Source of the DNA: an uncultured Oscillospiraceae bacterium
GTDB taxonomy: Bacteria > Bacillota > Clostridia > Oscillospirales > Acutalibacteraceae
Direction: 5' to 3'
Length of the DNA: 12,079 nucleotides
Assembly: GCA_900544515.1 (NCBI GenBank)
Contig: UQVI01000041.1
Span: forward strand, 1 to 12,079
Position 1 is the first letter of the stretch. Every line of letters starts with the position of its first letter. Below the pieces are notes generated by a model that had not been told where the DNA came from, ran no database searches, and worked only from the letters and a program-made list of their open reading frames with translations. Positions 6,140 to 12,079 of this stretch are shown in pieces. A program made the translations under genes and the position numbers.

Positions 6140-6943
6140 TTAATTATCTTTCTGCAAAAGGATTCTGTCGTTGTCGAAATCCTTGTTTTCCTTTTCCTTG
6201 TAAAGCTTAAGGAGGTCTGGGACTGACATCTCTTTTCTCGTATCACTGTCAAGGTCAATGATGATTTCACCGTTGTCCATCATAATGGTTCGTGTGCCTG
6301 TTACAAGTGCCTGTGACATATTATGGGTAATCATCATTGTGGTGATATTGTTTTCCTTAACAATTTTGTTTGTGATTTCCATTACCTTATCAGCCGTAAC
6401 AGGGTCAAGTGCTGCCGTATGTTCATCCAGGAGCAACAGCTTCGGTGTTACAATTGTGCACATCAACAGTGTTACAACCTGTCTCTGTCCGCCTGAAAGC
6501 AGACCGATTTTTGTTTTCATACGGTCCTCAAGTCCCATATTGAATTTGGAAACCTCTTCACGGAAAAGCTCTCTTTTTTTTCTGCCGACTGCCTGTGAAA
6601 AGAAGCCTGAGCCTGCACGTGAGTAGGCGAGTGCCAGGTTTTCCTCAATTGTCATATTTGGTGCAGTGCCCTTCATTGGGTCCTGAAATACTCTGCCGAT
6701 AAGCTTTGCTCTTCTGTGCTCCGGCATAAAAGAAATATCCTTGCCGTCAAGCATAATTTTTCCGCAGTCCTGTAAATATGTGCCGCATATCATATTGAAC
6801 AGTGTTGATTTTCCTGCACCGTTTGAGCCGACTATGGTGACAAATTCTCCCTCTTTAAGAGAAAGATTAATGTTGTTCAGTGCAGTGTGCTCATTTACCG
6901 TTCCTTTGGCAAAGGTTTTTGAAACATTCATTATTTCAAGCAT
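6140..6943 (-). CDS. ABC transporter ATP-binding protein (TrpXYZ-like importer)
   Basis: A 267-residue cytoplasmic ATPase subunit that powers the importer formed with the two preceding genes. All nucleotide-binding motifs are intact: Walker A GSNGAGKST (39-47), Q-loop Gln87 in VFQDP, signature LSGGQRQ (149-155), Walker B LLLLDEHTAALDP (169-181) with catalytic Glu174, and switch His207 in MITHN. The residues GTAPNMTIEENLALA after the Q-loop are typical of ATPases paired with ABC_sub_bind (PF04392) type binding proteins. Its ATG overlaps the permease stop by eight bases and has an AAAGGAGG site about nine bases upstream. Last gene of the operon, followed by a hairpin. Confidence 0.92.
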   Translation of the reverse strand: MLEIMNVSKTFAKGTVNEHTALNNINLSLKEGEFVTIVGSNGAGKSTLFNMICGTYLQDCGKIMLDGKDISFMPEHRRAKLIGRVFQDPMKGTAPNMTIEENLALAYSRAGSGFFSQAVGRKKRELFREEVSKFNMGLEDRMKTKIGLLSGGQRQVVTLLMCTIVTPKLLLLDEHTAALDPVTADKVMEITNKIVKENNITTMMITHNMSQALVTGTRTIMMDNGEIIIDLDSDTRKEMSVPDLLKLYKEKENKDFDNDRILLQKDN

Positions 6944-7850
6944 TTCTCTTTGCCTCCTTTTTTATCTTGCCGTTTTCAATCTGCTTTTTGATTTCAGGTA
7001 TAATCAGTGTAACAGCAACGATGATTGCACAGGTCAGCTTCATAAGATTTTCACTGTTTTTGCCAAAGAGTGAAACATCAATAACAAAGGCAACAATAAC
7101 CTTGTAGATTACGGAGCCCACAACGGCACTGATAAAGCCGAGTGCAACGCTCTTTTTACCGAAAATCGCTTCACCGATGATAACGGCGGCTAAGCCGTAA
7201 ATGAGCGTGCCATTTGCAAAGCTCTGATCGGATAAGCCGAGATAGTGTGAAACAAGTGCACCTGAAAGAGCAATCAGACCATTGGCAAGAGCAAGACCGA
7301 ATATAAGAGAAAAGTCAACATTGATTGATGATGCCTTAACCATATCCTTGTTATCACCTGTTGCTCTTATGCAAAGACCGAGATGTGTTCTGAAAAATAC
7401 AATTACAAGTACAGTAATCACAATGCATATAACTGCACCGATAATTAAGCCGGTAATCTTCTTGTTTATTCCGCTGATTCCGACCATACTGAAGAATTTT
7501 GTAAATACCGAATTATCATTGAAATTCAGATTTGATGAGCCTCGCACCATAAGGTTTATGGAATAGAGTCCGCTCATCGTTATAATTCCTGCCAGTACAG
7601 GGTGAACCTTAAGCTTGGTCTGGAGCAATCCGGTTACAATACCGGCGAGCATACCTGCTATAAATGCTGCAACAAAGCTCATAAGACTAAACCCCTGTGA
7701 CGCCACAACGGCTGCAACAGCAGAGCCGAAGCCAAAAGAGCCTTCCGTTGTAAGGTCCGGTATGTCAAGTATTCTTAATGATATATATATTCCGAGTGCG
7801 AGCAATCCGTAAAGAAAGCCCTCCTCAATAGCTGTAATATAAACCTGCAT
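6936..7850 (-). CDS. ABC transporter permease (TrpXYZ-like importer)
   Basis: A 304-residue membrane protein of the LivH/RbsC-like permease class, forming the channel of the importer, probably as a homodimer. There are about eight to nine hydrophobic segments, for example near residues 13-28, 37-51, 56-76, 84-102, 132-153, 182-205, 217-229, 235-260 and 268-285. The segment RILDIPDLTTEGSF (26-39) and the cytoplasmic coupling loop LGLCIRATGDNKDMVKAS (157-174) are characteristic of permeases paired with PF04392 binding proteins. The C-terminus is basic (IKKEAKRNA), in accord with a cytoplasmic end. The ATG has only a weak AGGA site. An 88-base gap holding a palindromic repeat separates it from the binding-protein gene, which may lower its expression relative to that protein. 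Confidence 0.9.
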   Translation of the reverse strand: MQVYITAIEEGFLYGLLALGIYISLRILDIPDLTTEGSFGFGSAVAAVVASQGFSLMSFVAAFIAGMLAGIVTGLLQTKLKVHPVLAGIITMSGLYSINLMVRGSSNLNFNDNSVFTKFFSMVGISGINKKITGLIIGAVICIVITVLVIVFFRTHLGLCIRATGDNKDMVKASSINVDFSLIFGLALANGLIALSGALVSHYLGLSDQSFANGTLIYGLAAVIIGEAIFGKKSVALGFISAVVGSVIYKVIVAFVIDVSLFGKNSENLMKLTCAIIVAVTLIIPEIKKQIENGKIKKEAKRNA

Positions 7851-7906
7851 AAATTTAGATTCCTAGTGATTTGTTTTTTTAGATTTCAGTTCACCAAACT
7901 ATATTA

Positions 7907-7929
7907 TAGGGGAGGGTCTTGCCCTCCCA
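7907..7929. repeat. REP-like GC-rich palindrome, copy 2
   Basis: GGGAGGG (7910-7916) pairs with CCCTCCC (7922-7928) around the loop TCTTG, embedded in TAGGGGAGGGTCT, the same core as at 1872-1884. It lies 10 bases past the binding-protein stop on the - strand, between that gene and the permease. With a 7-bp all-GC-rich stem it could protect the upstream mRNA end or partly stop transcription, giving more binding protein than permease; this role is inferred. Confidence 0.65.
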
Positions 7930-7938
7930 TTTAAAAAA

Positions 7939-8955
7939 TTATTCGTTTACAACCTGAATTTCGTATCCGATCGCGTCCTTTGTCGGTGTTTCAATACCAA
8001 GTGATTTTGCGATACCGCTATTAAAAGTGCAGTAGTCAATGCCTACAACCTCTGACGGAATTTCCGAAATAGCCTTGCCGCTCATATATTCAATGCACTT
8101 GTCAGCTGTTTTTGCGCCGATACCCTTATCGTCAATTGCAAGAGTTGCAAGGCAGCCGCTGTTAACAGTTGTTGCGGATGAGCAGTAGGTAGGAATTTTT
8201 GCCTCCTCACAAACCTGTGAAAGCGACTGTACACCGTCCTGAACAATAGCATCGTTTGGTACGAAGATTACGTCACATCCCTTTGAAATCAGCGTTTCTG
8301 CCGCACTCTTTACATCTGCTGATGTCTCAACAGTAGATGACTCGTATTTAATACCCTTTGAATCAAGATAAGCCTGTGCCGACTCAACAGTGTCAACAGC
8401 ATTAACCTGTGATGTGGAATAAACAAATCCCCACTTTGTTACATTCGGTGTAATCTTGTAGCCCATTTCAATGATGTCACCAACAGGGATTGCGTTTGAT
8501 GTACCTGTTGCATTCTTGTCAGGCGTATTCATATCCGTGATTACCTGAGCCTGAACAGGTGCTGATACTGCACAGAAGAAGCAAGGAGTATCAGAACTAA
8601 GATTAACAAGTGTTTGTGTGCAGGCAGTACCGATTGTGAAAATCGCATCATAGGAGCCGTCGTCCATTGCGTTGATGATTGTTGAAAGTGCTGACGGATC
8701 ACCCTGCGCATCCTTGTAATCAAAGGTAGCATTTTCATAGCCGTTTGCTTTCATCTGCTCAATGATGCCGTCTTTCATATCCACGAAAGCACCGTTTGCA
8801 CCTGTCTGTACAACAATACCGAATTTAGCTGGATTGGCAGTATCAGGTGTTGTTGACTCGTTGTTATCCTTGTTTGCGGAGCAGCCTGCGAAGCAAACGG
8901 CAACCATAAGCACTGCAAGTAATACTGCAGCAATTTTTTTCAATGTTTTTTTCAT
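7939..8955 (-). CDS. ABC transporter substrate-binding lipoprotein, PF04392 (TrpX-like)
   Basis: A 338-residue solute-binding protein anchored outside the membrane. A lipoprotein signal is clear: basic KK, hydrophobic stretch, and lipobox FAGC with the lipidated Cys25, then a Ser/Asn/Thr-rich linker to about residue 42. The mature part has the two-lobed periplasmic-binding fold of the ABC_sub_bind family: KFGIVVQTGANGAFVDMKDG (lobe 1 start), DAIFTIGTACTQTL, KWGFVYSTSQVNAVD (start of the second repeat), CDVIFVPNDAIVQDGV and a final GIGAKTADKCIEYM helix. Relatives transport tryptophan or tyrosine in streptococci, but the family is broad, so the ligand is not assigned. The ATG has GAGGT about six bases upstream; the dehydrogenase gene stops only 13 bases before it. 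Confidence 0.92.
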   Translation of the reverse strand: MKKTLKKIAAVLLAVLMVAVCFAGCSANKDNNESTTPDTANPAKFGIVVQTGANGAFVDMKDGIIEQMKANGYENATFDYKDAQGDPSALSTIINAMDDGSYDAIFTIGTACTQTLVNLSSDTPCFFCAVSAPVQAQVITDMNTPDKNATGTSNAIPVGDIIEMGYKITPNVTKWGFVYSTSQVNAVDTVESAQAYLDSKGIKYESSTVETSADVKSAAETLISKGCDVIFVPNDAIVQDGVQSLSQVCEEAKIPTYCSSATTVNSGCLATLAIDDKGIGAKTADKCIEYMSGKAISEIPSEVVGIDYCTFNSGIAKSLGIETPTKDAIGYEIQVVNE

Positions 8956-8968
8956 AATGAAACCTCAC

Positions 8969-10060
8969 TTAATTCGTTTTATTATATTCTTCAAGCTCAT
9001 AAAAAGCTTCTGATACCATTTCTTCGGAAATATGATATGGATTATGCTCAATATCCTTCATACTGCAAACCATAGGTACAAGCTTGTCTAAATCCTGCTC
9101 ACTCATTTCAATGTCAGCAAGACAGGTAGGCAGACCGACTGATTTATTGAAATCATAAATCTTTTTAAACATTTCCTTGTTGTTGTCAACCAGCAGGAGA
9201 ATCAGTACGCCGTAGCCCACAACCTCACCGTGAAGATGTCTTTCTTCAATATGCGGATAGGATGTAAGTGCATAAAAAACAGCGTGGGCAAGACCTGTGT
9301 TGTAATCAATGATATGCTCTGCCGTCAGAAGTATGGACGCAATTCCGGTTGTCACAACAACGGATAGAATAACCTGCTCCACCTCAAAGCTGTTTATTCC
9401 TGCCTTGAAATCATCAAGCGCCTTTCTTCCGTATTTTAACAGGGGATGCAGGCACATCGCACTTGTTGTAACACCAAGCTCATGGTAGTGCACCAGATCT
9501 TCACCGCGACTGCTCATTTCTGCTTCAAAATATTTTGCATAGGTGTCACCCATACCTGCCCAAATATATTTTGACGGTGACTGCGCAATTACAGGTGTAT
9601 AAATAAAGCAGTGTTTTGCAGGAGCCGGGAAAAAGAACGGCTCCTTGAAACTGCCATCATGGTTATACATAATGGAAACTGCAGTAGTTCCTGCACAGTT
9701 TGATGCAATTGTCGGAAAAGTGAACACCGTTTTACCAATCACAAAAGCCAGTGCCTTTGCCGTATCAAGAGCCTTTCCGCCGCCGATTGCAAATATCATA
9801 TCCGCATTCTGCACTGCGGTATTGCTTTTGAGCATTTCAATATTTTCATAGCTTGCCTCACCGCCGTACCAGACAAAATCAAGTATTTCAAGCTCAGTAT
9901 TCTTTACGCTTTCTTCAAGCAAATCTCTGACCTTGCTGACAGCGGTTTTGCCGCCTATACATACAACCTTTTTACCAAAAGGAGAGCATATTTCGGCAAT
10001 CTTATTATATACATTATCACCGATGGAATAGCTCGGCAGGCTTATAGAATAATTATCCAA
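8969..10060 (-). CDS. Iron-containing alcohol/glycerol dehydrogenase-like protein
   Basis: A 363-residue member of the metal-dependent group III alcohol dehydrogenase / glycerol dehydrogenase superfamily, expected to interconvert an alcohol or polyol and a carbonyl with NAD(H) in the cytoplasm. The N-terminal Rossmann-like domain carries GGGKALDTAK (93-102), the dinucleotide motif typical of the GldA branch. The metal ligands expected in the C-terminal helical domain are present: Asp172 in GMGDTYAK, His259 in GLAHAVFYAL and His277 in HLHGEVVGYG. The frame has no ATG near its start; the TTG at 10060, preceded by GGGAG about nine bases upstream, is the only sensible start and gives full length. 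First gene of the operon with the ABC importer. Substrate unknown; glycerol itself is not implied. Confidence 0.88.
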   Translation of the reverse strand: MDNYSISLPSYSIGDNVYNKIAEICSPFGKKVVCIGGKTAVSKVRDLLEESVKNTELEILDFVWYGGEASYENIEMLKSNTAVQNADMIFAIGGGKALDTAKALAFVIGKTVFTFPTIASNCAGTTAVSIMYNHDGSFKEPFFFPAPAKHCFIYTPVIAQSPSKYIWAGMGDTYAKYFEAEMSSRGEDLVHYHELGVTTSAMCLHPLLKYGRKALDDFKAGINSFEVEQVILSVVVTTGIASILLTAEHIIDYNTGLAHAVFYALTSYPHIEERHLHGEVVGYGVLILLLVDNNKEMFKKIYDFNKSVGLPTCLADIEMSEQDLDKLVPMVCSMKDIEHNPYHISEEMVSEAFYELEEYNKTN

Positions 10061-10081
10061 AAAGCAGGACTCCCTATTACT

Positions 10082-10099
10082 ACTTTAATTTGATAAAGT
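10082..10099. promoter_or_regulatory. Candidate operator at the dehydrogenase start site
   Basis: Inverted repeat ACTTTA (10082-10087), six-base centre ATTTGA, TAAAGT (10094-10099). It lies immediately downstream of the -10 box of the - strand promoter and over its expected start point, the usual place for a repressor. The arms are short and AT-rich, so chance is possible. Confidence 0.4.
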
Positions 10100-10101
10100 G
10101 A

Positions 10102-10130
10102 ATTATAGCATTATATTATTCAAATGTCAA
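10102..10130 (-). promoter_or_regulatory. Full-consensus promoter of the dehydrogenase-ABC operon
   Basis: On the - strand, TTGACA (10130-10125), a 17-base spacer and TATAAT (10107-10102): every position matches the housekeeping sigma consensus. Transcription should begin near 10095, giving a leader of only about 35 bases, too short for a T-box or other riboswitch. Confidence 0.88.
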
Positions 10131-10149
10131 ACAAACATTGCACTTGTTT
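10129..10149. promoter_or_regulatory. Candidate inverted repeat between the two divergent promoters
   Basis: AAACAA (10129-10134), nine bases, then TTGTTT (10144-10149). The left arm touches the -35 box of the leftward promoter and the right arm is the proposed -35 of the rightward one. It could let one protein act on both promoters, but the arms are short and of simple composition. Confidence 0.3.
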
Positions 10150-10172
10150 AATTTTTGTATTTGGTATATACT
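10144..10172 (+). promoter_or_regulatory. Probable promoter of the radical SAM gene
   Basis: TTGTTT (10144-10149), 17-base spacer, TATACT (10167-10172, five of six matches to the -10 consensus). The -35 is weak (three of six), so the promoter may be weak or need an activator. Start expected near 10179, about 18 bases before the ATG. Confidence 0.5.
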
Positions 10173-10196
10173 GTTTTTGATTTGGTAGGTGATGAT

Positions 10197-11273
10197 ATGG
10201 CTATTTCGGTTATGCTTAAACCGGCATCCAGCAATTGCAATCTGAGATGTGAATATTGCTTTTATCATTCTCTTTCCTCTCAGCGAAAGGAATTCACAAA
10301 GGGAATGATGAGCATTGATACTGCAAAAAGAGTAATTGACTCCGCTTTTGAATTTGCAAAAGGGACCGATGTGTATTTTACCTTTCAGGGCGGTGAGCCT
10401 CTTCTCTGTGATATTTCCTTTTATGAAAATTTTGTTGCTTACATAAAAGAAAAAAATTCAGATAATGCACCAGTGCATCTATGCCTTCAGACAAACGCAA
10501 CGCTTATCAATGAGGATTATGCTGCGTTTTTCAAAAAAAACAATTTTCTTATCGGTGTATCACTTGACGGAAATGAGGAGCTGAATTTCTATCGTATATA
10601 TCAGAACGGCGAAAATACCTTTAATGATGTTATGGCAGGGATTTCACTTCTGAAAAAGCATGGTGTTGCTTTCAATGTTCTTTCAGTATTGACAAAGCGT
10701 ACTGCACAGAATTTCAGAAAAGCGTACAGGTTCTTTAAAGAAAATGATTTAAGGTATCTTCAGTTTATTCCTTGTCTGAGACCTTTGCAGGGCGATTTTG
10801 ATGAAGAGCTTTATATGGGTAATGATGATTACCGTGAATTCCTTACAAGAGGCTTTAACATTTATTTTAATGATTATATGAGGGGCGAGACCGTTTCCAT
10901 ACGCTCCTTTGATAATTATGTTTCCCTTACAAACGGCAATAATGCAGAGCAGTGTGGTATGAATGGCTGCTGTTCAACACAGTTTGTTGTTGAGGGTGAC
11001 GGCAGTGTTTATCCCTGTGATTTTTACTGTACGGATAGCTGGTATCTCGGTAATATTAATGAAAGCTCCTTTGACGAGCTTTATCACTGTGAAAAATCAG
11101 TTGAATTTCTCAAAGAGTCCTTTAAGCTGGATGATAAGTGTAAGGACTGCAGATATTTCTATATCTGTCGTGGCGGCGGATGCAAGCGTAGTCGGCAGGA
11201 CACGGATTACTGCGATGCATATAAAAGCTTTTTTGAAAACAGCGAATATAAACTAAAACAGATGAAAGGGTAA
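10197..11273 (+). CDS. Radical SAM/SPASM protein, anaerobic sulfatase maturase-like
   Basis: A 358-residue iron-sulfur enzyme. The radical SAM cluster motif is CNLRCEYC (Cys14, Cys18, Cys21), followed by the SAM-binding QGGEP (64-68) and VSLDG (121-125). The C-terminal SPASM domain is rich in cysteines for two more [4Fe-4S] clusters: CGMNGCC (253-259), GDGSVYPCDFYC (267-278), CKDC (315-318), ICRGGGC (323-329) and Cys339. The GDGSVYPCDFY block, with Asp275 at the place of the catalytic acid, is the hallmark of anaerobic sulfatase-maturing enzymes that turn Cys or Ser into formylglycine. No sulfatase lies in the window, so a different peptide or protein target is possible. Start: ATG 10197 with TAGGTG five bases upstream; an upstream TTG in frame at 10155 lies in the promoter and is rejected. 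Divergent from the dehydrogenase operon; followed after six bases by a lipoprotein gene. Confidence 0.88.
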   Translation: MAISVMLKPASSNCNLRCEYCFYHSLSSQRKEFTKGMMSIDTAKRVIDSAFEFAKGTDVYFTFQGGEPLLCDISFYENFVAYIKEKNSDNAPVHLCLQTNATLINEDYAAFFKKNNFLIGVSLDGNEELNFYRIYQNGENTFNDVMAGISLLKKHGVAFNVLSVLTKRTAQNFRKAYRFFKENDLRYLQFIPCLRPLQGDFDEELYMGNDDYREFLTRGFNIYFNDYMRGETVSIRSFDNYVSLTNGNNAEQCGMNGCCSTQFVVEGDGSVYPCDFYCTDSWYLGNINESSFDELYHCEKSVEFLKESFKLDDKCKDCRYFYICRGGGCKRSRQDTDYCDAYKSFFENSEYKLKQMKG

Positions 11274-11279
11274 TCATTT

Positions 11280-12029
11280 ATGAAAAAAGCAATTTCAGTC
11301 ATTCTCTCTTTAGTATTGATGATGAGCATATTTACAGCCTGCTCAAAAGCAGAGGATAAGAATAAAAATGATACGGAAAATGTGACCATAACGATCGATT
11401 CGCATTACAGCAGTATGGATTCAAGTGTTGTAAGGGCATATGAAAAACTTTGCAATGCGGTGATTGCAGGTGAAAAAGAAGTTAAATTCAATGCTGCTCT
11501 TTCAGATGATGTGTATCAGCTTTTTTATACCTGCTTTCCGCTGTATGCACTTGTGGACAGTGTTAAAACTTTAGATGATATGTCAGGTGCTTCGATAACC
11601 TATAAGAACAGTGACGAGGAACATCAGAAACTTGTATCGGAATTTTGTGCTGAGCTTGAGGAAATAAAGGCTGATTGTGAATACGGCAATGTGAATGCTT
11701 CACGTTATGTTTTTAATGTTTATGATTATATAGTAAATAATATAAAAATTGACAATTCTGTTGTAAGTGCTTTCGATACAATGATGCAGGGTAAAGGCTG
11801 TCCTGCGGCAATATGCTCCGTGTTTGAATATCTGGTTTTACAGGGTGGGGGAAATGCCAGCCACGTTTCAAGTGCACTTGAAATTGTTTCCTATGCACAA
11901 TTTATGGGGAAGTGGTATTATTTTAATCCTGCTGTGGATATCAGTGACAACGGGGAAAAGACACTTAAAGGCTTTGCTATGGATAGTAAGAGAGCCGGAG
12001 GCATGCTTTTCTTTTATACGGATTCCGTT
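11280..12029 (+). CDS. Lipoprotein with a degenerate transglutaminase-like domain, 3' end missing
   Basis: The first 250 residues of a secreted lipoprotein whose gene runs off the fragment; translation past 12029 is adapter. AAAGGG at 11265-11270 is nine bases before the ATG. The signal peptide is MKKAISVILSLVLMM with lipobox FTAC (lipidated Cys21), then a charged linker. Residues 30-150 are helical-looking without a family I recognise. Residues about 148-245 resemble a transglutaminase-like core: YVFNVYDYIVNNIKI, then SAFDTMMQGKGC, CSVFEYLVLQGGGNASHV, GKWYYFNPAVDIS. In the usual pattern (GKG-x-C ... HAWN ... GKWY-x-x-D) the Cys position appears to be Pro, the His position Glu and the Asp position Asn, so it may be non-catalytic. 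Probably co-transcribed with the radical SAM gene. Function unknown; the lipoprotein call is firm, the domain call moderate. Confidence 0.8.
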
Positions 12030-12079
12030 CTGTCTCTTATACACATCTCCGAGCCCACGAGACTAAGGCGAATCTCGTA
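12030..12079 (+). other. Nextera adapter with i7 index (artificial)
   Basis: Reverse complement of the Tn5 mosaic end (12030-12048), the read-2 arm CCGAGCCCACGAGAC (12049-12063), an 8-base index TAAGGCGA (12064-12071) and the first eight bases of the flow-cell primer (12072-12079). The lipoprotein frame stays open through it, adding a false peptide beginning LSLIHISEPT; another frame reads YTSPSPRD. Both are known signs of adapter translated as protein. Confidence 0.98.

Noticed and set aside
6936..10095. A T-box or other riboswitch before the TrpXYZ-like operon
   Set aside because: The promoter lies about 35 bases before the first gene, leaving no room for a leader structure, and neither internal gap has a T-box core.
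11769..11820. Sulfatase-type formylglycine motif in the lipoprotein (CPAAI)
   Set aside because: It matches Cys-x-Ala but lacks the Arg at the fifth position, and there is no sulfatase fold around it.
11824..12066. Open frame of 80 codons on the + strand ending in YTSPSPRD
   Set aside because: It is out of frame with the lipoprotein gene and its end is translated adapter.
1..12079. CRISPR array, transposase, tRNA or rRNA gene
   Set aside because: None seen. The only repeats are the two short palindromes; no spaced direct repeats, transposase motifs or tRNA-like cloverleaf were found by reading.

Overview
The window is one tagmented library fragment. Bases 1-42 and 12030-12079 are Illumina Nextera adapter and index sequence, so the biological DNA is 43-12029, cut inside a gene at each end. 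The DNA is AT-leaning, with AGGAGG-type ribosome sites, tight gene overlaps, lipoprotein signals, DhaS-type TetR and MarR regulators and a pyrK-pyrD pair (NAD-linked dihydroorotate dehydrogenase). Together these suggest a strict or facultative anaerobe of the class Clostridia, probably a gut Oscillospirales/Ruminococcaceae-type bacterium. The anaerobic sulfatase-maturase-like radical SAM enzyme and a short GGGGAGGG...CCCTCC palindrome present twice fit that, but the species cannot be named from this sequence.

Region 1 (43-4568, + strand) is a pyrimidine biosynthesis operon: the end of pyrK, then pyrD, pyrF, pyrE, pyrB, pyrI and a TetR-type regulator gene, closed by a terminator hairpin. Apart from the pyrF-pyrE gap, which holds a palindrome, neighbouring genes overlap or lie within about 10 bases, so this is one transcript. 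It encodes the dihydroorotate dehydrogenase electron-transfer and catalytic subunits, OMP decarboxylase, orotate phosphoribosyltransferase, and both the catalytic and regulatory chains of aspartate carbamoyltransferase.

Region 2 (4665-5995, - strand) is a small self-contained operon: cupin, MarR regulator, GNAT acetyltransferase. It reads from a promoter with a perfect TTGACA -35 box that is overlapped and followed by two copies of a GTTGA-N5-TCAAC palindrome, a clear case for MarR autorepression. It ends in a 16-bp perfect hairpin containing the last stop codon.

Region 3 (6059-10130, - strand) is an operon of an iron-containing alcohol/glycerol-dehydrogenase-like protein followed by an ABC importer of the TrpXYZ-like class (lipoprotein binding protein, permease, ATPase). 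A full-consensus promoter (TTGACA-N17-TATAAT) drives it. No T-box leader is present and the substrate is not known.

Region 4 (10144-12029, + strand) diverges from region 3. It holds a radical SAM/SPASM protein of the anaerobic sulfatase maturase family and, six bases later, a lipoprotein with a transglutaminase-like domain that seems to have lost its catalytic residues. The lipoprotein gene runs off the fragment. The divergent 136-bp gap carries promoters for both directions and candidate operator palindromes. I see no clear new defence or mobile system. The most unusual parts are the radical SAM/pseudo-transglutaminase pair and the dehydrogenase-ABC operon divergent from it.
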